This document shows, piece after piece, positions 7,201 through 12,933 of a stretch of DNA of 12,933 nucleotides. This DNA comes from JAJQCI01 sp964388305 (GTDB taxonomy: Bacteria > Bacillota > Clostridia > Lachnospirales > CAG-274). The stretch covers positions 1 through 12,933 of the forward strand of contig CAYMAA010000046.1 in NCBI GenBank assembly GCA_964388305.1, given 5' to 3'. A program made the position numbers and the translations under genes. Every line of letters starts with the position of its first letter. Within the stretch, counting starts at the first letter, position 1. Below the pieces are notes generated by a model, which worked only from the letters and a program-made list of their open reading frames with translations, searched no databases and was not told where the DNA came from.

Positions 7201-7674
7201 TCATTCTTTTGGGAGTCCGTTCATGGCAATAGAGCCGTTGCTGTACCGCCTGTCCAACGTAACCTCCCTGCCAAACCATGCCGGAGGCGCAAACTCTCTC
7301 GCCTGTTCAATGCTTTCAAACTCCACCTCCACATTCATAAAGCCTTTAAGCTCACCCTTGTAAATATCCAGCTCTGCTTTAAGTTCGCCATCTAAAGGCA
7401 AAATGTATCTGTCCTTTTCAATTATTCTGCCCTCTGCCTTTTTCATAAGCCTGCAAAACTGCTCTTCGGTAAGAGGGTGTTCAAATTCCGTTCTTTCAAT
7501 AAAACCTCTGCCCTTAAATGTAAATATAAACTCATTGTCCCATTGACGTATTCTTATTGTTGGGTCGGTAAAAATATATGCCTGCTTTAAACCGTGCTTT
7601 TCCGCCTTTTCAAGTCCTTCGGGCAGGCTTTTGATCAAAAACTTCCTTTCCGTTTCCTTATTATTAACATTCAT
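7201..7674 (-). CDS. CYTH-domain protein (triphosphate tunnel metalloenzyme family)
   Basis: A 157-residue protein covering one CYTH domain. The defining ExExK signature is at the N-terminus (ETERK, Glu7-Glu9-Lys11). The alternating charged tunnel strands follow: TIRIRQ, FIFTFKGRG, IERTEFEHPL, EKDRY, KAELDIY and NVEVEFES. Family members hydrolyse inorganic triphosphate or nucleoside/thiamine triphosphates, and a few are adenylyl cyclases. For a small stand-alone bacterial member, triphosphatase activity is the likelier guess. Two ATGs lie four bases apart in different frames; the one at 7674 continues this frame and has GAGGTGAT upstream. It begins 30 bp after the stop of the GH26-like gene, so the two probably share a transcript. 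No link to the aryl metabolism operon is evident. Confidence 0.88.
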   Translation of the reverse strand: MNVNNKETERKFLIKSLPEGLEKAEKHGLKQAYIFTDPTIRIRQWDNEFIFTFKGRGFIERTEFEHPLTEEQFCRLMKKAEGRIIEKDRYILPLDGELKAELDIYKGELKGFMNVEVEFESIEQAREFAPPAWFGREVTLDRRYSNGSIAMNGLPKE

Positions 7675-7704
7675 TAAATCACCTCACCCCTATTATACAG
7701 CATT

Positions 7705-8790
7705 TTACGCCAATATAACAACCCTGTTTTCAATAAAAACGGGTCTGTCTGCAAAACTGCCTAAATTTACATATTTTTCCCCGTTTATATTTACCGCAGT
7801 GTACTCCCTGCCATATACCCTTTTAAAATCCTCATAAGCCGCAAAAGCCTCTCCGCCTGCCGCAATGCCCGTAAAATTCAGCCTTTTATACCTTTTTTGC
7901 CTTTCCTTAAATTCTTCGCTCTTTTCCGCAATATAGCTTAATATGTCCTCGTCTTTCAAAAACACAATTTTGTTTATTTTTCCCTCATACTCAAACTCCC
8001 CCGCTTCAAAAACAATAACTCCCTCCACCTCTAAATAATTTTGGGTAACAGCCTCCAAAGCGCTTTGCAAATACTCCCTTTTTTCGCTGAAAAAGTATTT
8101 ATGCTCCTTTTCGCTGTAAGCCGCCGCACCAAGCCTTGTAATAAAAACAGGCTTTTTGTATCTGTAAAAAATGTACTCCAACTCATCCGTATAACAATCC
8201 CTCTTGCCGTTAAGACCCAAAAGCATTTCAAACCCCACATAGTCCAAATAATCCTCACCCGGAAAAACATCATCCTCTTCATAAACCGTTTCGGGCGAAA
8301 CTGCCCAAATTATTTTTGTTTTGGGAGCATACTCCTTAAATAAACCATAGGCGTCCTTAAAAAATTCTCTGTAAGCCGTAGTGTTATATGCAGGCTTGCT
8401 GTAAACAGGGTATAGCTCCACATATATTTCCGTGTCAAAATATCCCAGTTCTCTTGCAATAAGCTCAATCTTTTCTCTGTCAAAAATACCGCTTCCGCCC
8501 TCTATAACAATGTAAGGCAAATTATCCTTTTCAATACAGTCCAAAATAAAATCTTCGGGCGCATCATCGTCATTTTTTATAAAAAATACCCTCGCTTCCC
8601 CTTTTCCCGCCTCAATATTTTGGGAATAATACCCCCATATAGCTTTTACGCTTTCATCTGTGTCCTCGTATACTCGGCACAGCTCATATTCAATGCTTTC
8701 ATTAACGGGACTTTCCTCATTTTTATTTAAGCTTATGCTGTAAATACCCATAATAAATACAACAATACTTAAAAAAACAACGCCTTTCAA
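7705..8790 (-). CDS. Exported GH26-like TIM-barrel protein, probably catalytically inactive
   Basis: A 361-residue protein with an N-terminal hydrophobic segment (residues 3-18), so it is secreted or membrane-anchored. The middle resembles GH26 mannanase-type barrels: IYVELYPVY (122-130), then AYREFFKDAYGLFKEYAP (139-156), KIIWAVSP (159-166), FPGEDYLDYVGFEML (176-190) and KPVFITRLGA (213-222). In GH26 enzymes the acid/base glutamate lies in an (H)EMN-type motif after the fourth strand and the nucleophile in an ITEFG-type motif after the seventh. Here these positions read PVY and ITRLG (Arg219), so both glutamates seem absent. The C-terminus (about 330-361) is a beta-rich tail. I start at the TTG at 8790 because GGGAGGT ends six bases before it. 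A glycan-binding or structural role is inference; the GH26 likeness is by eye. Confidence 0.75.
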   Translation of the reverse strand: MKGVVFLSIVVFIMGIYSISLNKNEESPVNESIEYELCRVYEDTDESVKAIWGYYSQNIEAGKGEARVFFIKNDDDAPEDFILDCIEKDNLPYIVIEGGSGIFDREKIELIARELGYFDTEIYVELYPVYSKPAYNTTAYREFFKDAYGLFKEYAPKTKIIWAVSPETVYEEDDVFPGEDYLDYVGFEMLLGLNGKRDCYTDELEYIFYRYKKPVFITRLGAAAYSEKEHKYFFSEKREYLQSALEAVTQNYLEVEGVIVFEAGEFEYEGKINKIVFLKDEDILSYIAEKSEEFKERQKRYKRLNFTGIAAGGEAFAAYEDFKRVYGREYTAVNINGEKYVNLGSFADRPVFIENRVVILA

Positions 8791-8796
8791 GCTCTC

Positions 8797-8803
8797 ACCT
8801 CCC
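8797..8803 (-). promoter_or_regulatory. Ribosome binding site that decides a TTG start
   Basis: On the minus strand GGGAGGT is followed after six bases by TTG (8790-8788), which opens the GH26-like protein directly at its signal peptide. The more distal in-frame TTG at 8805 overlaps this site and has no Shine-Dalgarno of its own. Confidence 0.75.
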
Positions 8804-8867
8804 AATATTCCGTTATTTATAAGTCTTTACAAATTTAAAAAAAATTAACCCGTTATGCAAAAAAGCA

Positions 8868-8896
8868 TTTAAAAAAACAATAAAAAATAGTATAAT
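8868..8896 (+). promoter_or_regulatory. Promoter of the serine hydrolase gene
   Basis: A perfect TATAAT (8891-8896) lies 17 bp after TTTAAA (8868-8873), a weak -35. The leader would be about 29 bases and contains AGAAAGG eight bases before the ATG at 8932. The 141-bp space between this gene and the divergent GH26-like gene must also hold the minus-strand promoter, which I could not place with confidence. Confidence 0.65.
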
Positions 8897-8931
8897 AAAA
8901 TAAAATTTACAAATATAGAAAGGCAATAAAT

Positions 8932-10350
8932 ATGAACTCTGTTTTTACAAAATCCACCCCCGAGGCACAAGGGGTTTCATCATACTCAATTATTAATTTT
9001 ATAAAAGCCGCTAAGCAAAAAAATATACCTCTCCATTCTTTTTTGCTGTTTAAAAACAATAAGCTGCTTTTTGAGGGTTACTATGCCCCGTTTACAAAAA
9101 CAGTCCCTCACCGTATGTTTTCAATATCCAAAACATTTACATCTGCCGCTATTGGCATACTTTCGGCTATGAGTAAAATAGACCTGTCCGCTCCCGTAAT
9201 AGACTATTTTCCAAGCTACGACAGCCTATGCACTGACCCCATAATTAGGTCTGCAACCGTTAAAGACCTGCTTTCAATGCGTTCTCCCCACAAAAGAACC
9301 GCCTTTAAGCAGCTTTCAAACAAAGATTATGTAAAATCGTTTTTTACCCTTCCTTCAACAAAATTTCCAAATCTGGCATTTTGCTACGACTCCTCCGCAT
9401 CTCATCTTTTGGGAGTTTTGACCGAAAACATTACAAATATGTCCCTTACGGATTTTTTAAAAGAAAATATACCATGTCTTTCACAAAATATGTATTCAGT
9501 AAAAGACCCCATGGGGCATGATACGGGTGACAGCGGCTTTATGGCAACCCCGACTGATGCGGCGATATTGGCACATCTGTTTTTAAACAAAGGAAAGCTG
9601 CCAAACAGCGACAGGCAGATTATTTCAAAAGAATATGCGGAAAATGCCGTTTCTAAAATTACGGATACGAGTATTATGGCAAACTGCCCCTGCGAAACCT
9701 ACGGCTATGGCTTGGGAATTTGGAAAACCAAGCATAACGGCTTTATGGCATACGGAATAGGCGGTCAGCTTGCCGCCGCATACCCTGATAAAAACATTGT
9801 TTTTGTTACAACAGCGGATATATTTGGCATACCCGGCGGCACGGATATTATTTTTGACCTGTTTTATCATTATATATATGATACGGCTTCAGCTTTGCCG
9901 CTGCCCCCAAGCCCTGACGCAAATAACGAGCTTTCAGGCATTACCCAAGGTCTTTCTCTGCCCGTACTTTCAAAAACAGAGCCGCCAAAGGAGCTTGTTA
10001 ATAAAACATTTATGCTCCCGCCCAACAAATATAATATAAATAACGTAAAAATAGTAAAAAGCAATACCTATAAATTAACCTTTATATGGAATAAAGGCAA
10101 TTTTGAACTGCCCTTTGATTTCGGAAAGAATGCGCCGTCATTCTTTCCTTATTATAACTGCAAGTGCTTAACCTCCGCCTCAGCTCCGAGTACTTCGTCA
10201 ATAATAATAAAAACGCTTATAACAGACGAAGAAATCGGCTCAATTACATTTTTTATTGAATTTAAAAATAATACGGGAGCATTTGTAATTCGCAAAACAC
10301 TCCCATCGGGCTTTGAAGAATTTGAACTAAACACTATGCTTACGTTGTAG
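8932..10350 (+). CDS. Serine hydrolase, class C beta-lactamase family (PF00144 type)
   Basis: A 472-residue protein. The N-terminal two-thirds is a penicillin-binding-protein/beta-lactamase fold: FSISKTFTSAA gives the catalytic SxxK (Ser64, Lys67), CYDSSASHLLG gives the Tyr-x-Ser element (Tyr152, Ser154), and YGIGGQ (274-279) followed by the strand IVFVTTAD stands for the third (KTG/HxG) motif, as in esterase-type members. STPEAQGVSS at the start is common in these hydrolases. There is no signal peptide or membrane segment, so it is likely cytosolic and acts as an esterase or peptidase rather than an antibiotic-degrading enzyme. From about residue 345 on there is a beta-rich C-terminal extension of roughly 125 residues, of a kind found in some family members. 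It is monocistronic and converges on the next gene, 62 bp away; no clear terminator is visible between them. Confidence 0.92.
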   Translation: MNSVFTKSTPEAQGVSSYSIINFIKAAKQKNIPLHSFLLFKNNKLLFEGYYAPFTKTVPHRMFSISKTFTSAAIGILSAMSKIDLSAPVIDYFPSYDSLCTDPIIRSATVKDLLSMRSPHKRTAFKQLSNKDYVKSFFTLPSTKFPNLAFCYDSSASHLLGVLTENITNMSLTDFLKENIPCLSQNMYSVKDPMGHDTGDSGFMATPTDAAILAHLFLNKGKLPNSDRQIISKEYAENAVSKITDTSIMANCPCETYGYGLGIWKTKHNGFMAYGIGGQLAAAYPDKNIVFVTTADIFGIPGGTDIIFDLFYHYIYDTASALPLPPSPDANNELSGITQGLSLPVLSKTEPPKELVNKTFMLPPNKYNINNVKIVKSNTYKLTFIWNKGNFELPFDFGKNAPSFFPYYNCKCLTSASAPSTSSIIIKTLITDEEIGSITFFIEFKNNTGAFVIRKTLPSGFEEFELNTMLTL

Positions 10351-10412
10351 CATTTTACACCTGATATGCAACATTCAAAAGCATCCGGACTTTGGGATTG
10401 GCTTTATTTCTG

Positions 10413-11993
10413 TCAGTCCTCTTCTCCGAAACATTTTAAAAATGAGGAAACAGGGCGTTCCGTTATGGAAATAAGCTCATATTTAAACAAATATTTTTTG
10501 GCCTTTGTTTTGCCCTCACAAAGCGCCGTTGCCAAAAGGTTTGGGGCATTTTCCGAAACAACCTCGCAAAGCAAGGTTGAAAATGTGCTTTTATTAGGCT
10601 TTGCGGCTGCACTTTGGTAGGTGGAAAATGGCGAAGGGGTATCTCCCACGCAAAATGAATGGCTTGGGGGAACTTCTGCCCTTGGGTAAAAGCTTTTAAA
10701 GGTATGGTAAAAAAACTCGTTTAAAAACACACAGTCCCTTTCGCAAAGAAATCTTACCGCCTTTTTCCCGGAGGAATCGTTTAATACTTTAAACTCATAG
10801 TAAACTGCTGTCGGCTTTGAAACCGGCAAATCTTTAATAGAAATATCCGGTTGATATTTAAGAAATAAATCACACACACATTCATCAAACATTATAAGCC
10901 TGTTTCTCTTTTTATCAATTAAATTTTCGGTATAATTCTTAAAAACAAAACGGCTTAAAGGCGTCAGCCTGTAAGAACGAGGCAGCGGCATAAACAAAAC
11001 GCCGGTTTCGTCATAATCCAAATAAGGTTTATTTGCCGCATAATAATACATATCGGCATATAAAAAAACCAAATCATCAAAACATGGAGATATAAGCTTT
11101 AAGTAATCGGACATAGGCACAAAAAACCATTGTGAAAGAGTTATATTATAAAACATACTTAAAACAGCCTCTTCATCTGCTTCCGTTATATTAAGATTTA
11201 AGAAGTTTACTCGGCGGTAGTTAAAAATTTTGCCGTGTACATTAATTGCGTTCAAAAACTTATTATAGCCAAATATGTTTAAAATACCATCCGTTAATTC
11301 CTCCACGGTTCTGCTGTTCATTATAACGGGATAAAGCAGCCTGTGGTTTGTTTTGCTCGGGTTTTCATAAAAAACATTGCAAAGCTTGTCGCAAAATATG
11401 CTTATTGCGGCATCTGTAATTTGCGCAAAGAGGTTTTCGGATGAAAAAAACTCCGAGGCATTGGGGGTTGTTTTATAAACAGGCACATAAATGTGCGGCA
11501 TTGGCTCAATTAAATTTAATTTAAGAGCAATATTGTGCAAATATTCAAAATAATAGGGAGAATACTGGCTTAATTTGCTTTTTAGCTTATCCTTGTCTTT
11601 TATAATAATTTCGCCCAATTCGGTTTGGTAAGAGCCGTTTGAATAGCGCAAATAGGCTTTAAGGTCGCCAATAAAAGGGTGTGTATTTGCGGAAAGCTCC
11701 AAAAAATTTACCCTAAAACGGTTTGGAAAGCCTTTGCTTGGATAATAAATGTAAGGATATATAAAAGCGTCTTTATTATCATAATATTTTTCGGAAAGCT
11801 GCCATATAAATTCATCGGGAGTTACAAACATTTCCTCACCTACGCCGTTTTGAAGCCATATATTGTAAATAAGGCTGTTTATTTCCTCCAATTCATTTTT
11901 ATATTTTCCTTTAAATTCATTATATACTTTTATTAAATAGCTGCTGTAGCTTTGCATTATTATATCCAAATAAAATTTATGTTTGTCTTGCAT
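10413..11993 (-). CDS. Large uncharacterised protein, possible pRiA4b ORF-3-like C-terminal domain
   Basis: A 526-residue cytosolic protein, rich in Tyr, Phe and Asn, without signal peptide or membrane segment. The ATG at 11993 has AAGGAG seven bases upstream, and the frame is fully open with native codon use, so the gene is real. I do not recognise the first 390 residues, which look mostly helical with many aromatic residues. The C-terminal part (about 395-510) starts with the strand VYYEFKVLND (398-407), has SHSFCVGD (444-451) and ends with KKYLFKYEL (499-507). This strand-helix-strand order vaguely resembles the plasmid pRiA4b ORF-3 domain, whose YxFKV strand, HxF and YxYDFGD motifs lie in similar order. 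The match is weak: the DFGD is missing. There is no operon partner; it converges with the serine hydrolase gene. Function unknown. Confidence 0.8.
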   Translation of the reverse strand: MQDKHKFYLDIIMQSYSSYLIKVYNEFKGKYKNELEEINSLIYNIWLQNGVGEEMFVTPDEFIWQLSEKYYDNKDAFIYPYIYYPSKGFPNRFRVNFLELSANTHPFIGDLKAYLRYSNGSYQTELGEIIIKDKDKLKSKLSQYSPYYFEYLHNIALKLNLIEPMPHIYVPVYKTTPNASEFFSSENLFAQITDAAISIFCDKLCNVFYENPSKTNHRLLYPVIMNSRTVEELTDGILNIFGYNKFLNAINVHGKIFNYRRVNFLNLNITEADEEAVLSMFYNITLSQWFFVPMSDYLKLISPCFDDLVFLYADMYYYAANKPYLDYDETGVLFMPLPRSYRLTPLSRFVFKNYTENLIDKKRNRLIMFDECVCDLFLKYQPDISIKDLPVSKPTAVYYEFKVLNDSSGKKAVRFLCERDCVFLNEFFYHTFKSFYPRAEVPPSHSFCVGDTPSPFSTYQSAAAKPNKSTFSTLLCEVVSENAPNLLATALCEGKTKAKKYLFKYELISITERPVSSFLKCFGEED

Positions 11994-12022
11994 AATTATG
12001 CTCCTTAGTATTATTTGCTTTT

Positions 12023-12051
12023 ATTTTAACAAATTTTTCGTATATATTCAA
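12023..12051 (-). promoter_or_regulatory. Promoter of the 526-residue protein gene
   Basis: On the minus strand TTGAAT (12051-12046) and TAAAAT (12028-12023) are spaced exactly 17 bp, with about 20 bases of leader that contain the AAGGAG ribosome binding site. This short, sensible leader suggests that the sequence further upstream is not part of this gene's mRNA. Confidence 0.6.
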
Positions 12052-12318
12052 GACGGGGATTATTCTTTTCTGCAGCGGACTGTAATAGCCAAACAAACAG
12101 GCGGCGCTAAAAATCAAAAAACTCTCCTCAGCCCTTTGCGAAAGATATAAAGGCAAGGATATTCCTGTTTTTTTCGGGTTCCAAGCTGCGTCCTTGCAAC
12201 AGCAAATTACGCTATCGTAAATTGAAAAACCGGCACAAATAGTATTGATTTTTAAAATTAAGTATACTGCCCGTATTATTTGTGTCGAAGAGTATAATAA
12301 TTTTACGATGGCTTTTTG
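12052..12318 (-). ncRNA. Gene-free stretch with a possible small structured RNA
   Basis: No protein gene is convincing here, yet the DNA is less AT-rich than other spacers and shows structure. On the minus strand a possible promoter (12288-12261) would start an RNA near 12254. Within it GCAAGGA pairs with TCCTTGC (plus positions 12153-12159 and 12191-12197), enclosing an inner stem CCCG/CAGG around an A-run. A T-rich run follows near 12120-12107 and could end the transcript, giving about 145 bases. A 6S-like or other regulatory RNA is possible but not shown. Structure on the plus strand is equally possible. Confidence 0.2.
12261..12288 (-). promoter_or_regulatory. Possible promoter of a small RNA
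   Basis: On the minus strand TCGACA (12288-12283) and TATACT (12266-12261) are separated by 16 bp. Both boxes match the consensus at five of six positions. It has no protein gene close downstream, which is the main reason to suspect a non-coding transcript. Confidence 0.3.
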
Positions 12319-12347
12319 TGTACATTTTAGTTGCAAAATGTTATAAT
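12319..12347 (+). promoter_or_regulatory. Promoter of the small acidic protein gene
   Basis: A perfect TATAAT (12342-12347) lies 17 bp after TGTACA (12319-12324). The leader of about 40 bases contains GGAAAGGAAG just before the ATG at 12395. Confidence 0.6.
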
Positions 12348-12394
12348 ATGAATTGGAAATAAATGTAATTAATGTTTAGGAAAGGAAGATAAAA

Positions 12395-12643
12395 ATGAAA
12401 CTTATTGCCAATGAAAATGTTAATATTGAGGAAAGCGGAGCTGTTATTTATTATTACATTTATGAAAATGACGGCAAGTTTAGCGTTAAGGCCGAATATT
12501 TTGAAAACGGTAAAATTTCCGGCACGGCGGAAGCGGCAGATTTTAGCGGAAATTTGGGAGATGCTTTCAAGCTGTACGGTATGCTTATAAAACACAAAAT
12601 AACTCCTATAGATTTGGAGTACGTTATTGAAGATATGAAGTAA
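12395..12643 (+). CDS. Small acidic protein, possibly DUF6514 family
   Basis: An 82-residue cytosolic protein with a purine-rich ribosome binding site (GGAAAGGAAG), its own promoter and a good terminator 16 bp after the stop, so it is a real monocistronic gene. The layout is a hydrophobic/aromatic strand (AVIYYYIYE, 16-24), a charged strand (FSVKAEYFENGKISGTAEA), then a helix (NLGDAFKLYGMLIKHKITP, 53-71) and the ending PIDLEYVIEDMK. This order, with ITP and DLxxVIED at the end, recalls the short clostridial DUF6514 proteins, whose function is unknown. The match is from memory and by eye. It is strongly acidic and cysteine-free. Confidence 0.78.
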   Translation: MKLIANENVNIEESGAVIYYYIYENDGKFSVKAEYFENGKISGTAEAADFSGNLGDAFKLYGMLIKHKITPIDLEYVIEDMK

Positions 12644-12658
12644 TTTGGCTTTTTATTA

Positions 12659-12692
12659 CAGGGCGGATATTTTTGCGGGTATCCGTCCTTTT
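12659..12692 (+). terminator. Rho-independent terminator of the small acidic protein gene
   Basis: AGGGCGGATA (12660-12669) pairs with TATCCGTCCT (12680-12689), nine Watson-Crick pairs plus one G-T pair, across a 10-base loop and followed by a short T-run. It lies directly after the stop codon at 12643. Confidence 0.85.
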
Positions 12693-12750
12693 AATTGCTT
12701 CCTTAAATAAATCCTCCCGTACATTCAGCGGTTTAGCCTGCCGCAAGCCA

Positions 12751-12842
12751 TACCGCCTTCCGGTACTTTCAGGCTCATAACTCTCTCTAAAGTAAAATTT
12801 GTGAGCCTTAAGAGGCGGCGGACTTCCTTACTTGGTTATAAT
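12751..12842 (+). repeat. Dispersed repeat, copy C (diverged left half)
   Basis: The right half (TGAGCCTTAAGAGGCGG, then GGACTTCCTTACTTGGTTA and AAT) matches copy B almost base for base. The left half is diverged but still complementary: CCGCCT (12753-12758) to AGGCGG (12813-12818), and AGGCTCATAA (12771-12780) to TTGTGAGCCT (12799-12808) with one mismatch. It can thus fold into a long imperfect hairpin. It lies in the spacer between the terminator of the small acidic protein gene and the promoter at the window end. Confidence 0.7.
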
Positions 12843-12904
12843 AAATCGACGCAAAAATGAGTTCACCTTGGGAACAAAATTTGTTAAGTGTTTTTGTAAA
12901 CTGA

Positions 12905-12933
12905 TTGACATTTTATCAAAGAAGGTATATAAT
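12905..12933 (+). promoter_or_regulatory. Perfect consensus sigma-A promoter firing out of the window
   Basis: TTGACA (12905-12910), a 17-bp spacer and TATAAT (12928-12933) match the vegetative consensus at all twelve positions. The transcribed gene lies to the right of the window and cannot be seen. Such a strong promoter often serves an abundant RNA or a highly expressed gene. Confidence 0.85.

Noticed and set aside
8791..8805. Earlier TTG start for the GH26-like protein
   Set aside because: Those bases are the Shine-Dalgarno sequence itself; the TTG at 8790 is correctly spaced from it.
8932..10350. Antibiotic resistance beta-lactamase
   Set aside because: There is no signal peptide, the third motif is of esterase type and the context is not a resistance region. 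A general serine hydrolase is the safer reading.
12153..12197. Fourth copy of the dispersed repeat
   Set aside because: Only an 11-base match (CAAGGATATTC) to the left end is visible and the right end is absent. Too short to call.
11977..12336. Open frame of 119 codons on the minus strand upstream of the 526-residue gene
   Set aside because: It has no ribosome binding site, an odd cysteine-rich composition, and overlaps the start and promoter of the well-supported gene. More likely non-coding.
1..12933. CRISPR array, tRNA or rRNA genes, complete insertion sequence, toxin-antitoxin pair
   Set aside because: I looked for regularly spaced repeats, cloverleaf-like sequences, transposase motifs and paired small genes on both strands and saw none.

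Overview
This window looks like chromosomal DNA of a low-GC, strictly anaerobic Firmicute of class Clostridia. The evidence is AT-rich intergenic DNA, strong AGGAGG-type ribosome binding sites, one likely TTG start, an oxygen-sensitive ferredoxin-dependent 2-ketoacid oxidoreductase, and a secreted protein that resembles S-layer homology (SLH) domains. No species can be named from the sequence alone.

Layout. (1) Positions 1-1000 hold the 3' end of a UvrA-family ABC ATPase gene, visibly more GC-rich than the rest, closed by a strong hairpin terminator. (2) Positions 1001-2116 are accessory-looking DNA: a short gene remnant, two copies of a dispersed repeat (A and B; a third, C, lies near 12.8 kb), and a small secreted SLH-like protein. 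(3) Positions 2117-7164 form the metabolic core on the minus strand: a phenylacetate-CoA ligase (paaK type), both subunits of indolepyruvate:ferredoxin oxidoreductase (iorA, iorB) and a tandem ACT-domain protein in one tight operon. A metal-dependent amidohydrolase follows after a small hairpin. (4) Positions 7201-8790, also minus, encode a CYTH-domain phosphatase-like protein and an exported protein that resembles a GH26 glycoside hydrolase but appears to lack both catalytic glutamates. (5) Positions 8932-10350, plus strand, encode a class C beta-lactamase-family serine hydrolase. It converges on a 526-residue minus-strand protein of unknown function. (6) Positions 12052-12933 hold a gene-free stretch that may encode a structured RNA, a small acidic protein with its own promoter and terminator, repeat copy C, and a perfect consensus promoter that fires out of the window.

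How the genes fit together. IorAB oxidatively decarboxylates aryl pyruvates (from Trp, Phe or Tyr transamination) to aryl-acetyl-CoA and reduces ferredoxin. The paaK-type ligase interconverts aryl acetates and their CoA thioesters. The two together support either aromatic amino acid fermentation or the reverse, scavenging of environmental aryl acids for aromatic amino acid synthesis. The ACT protein is a plausible amino acid sensor for the operon. This is a known type of gene cluster. I do not see a clearly new multi-gene system. The least explained elements are the dispersed hairpin-like repeat, the apparent pseudo-GH26 protein, the 526-residue protein and the possible small RNA upstream of it.
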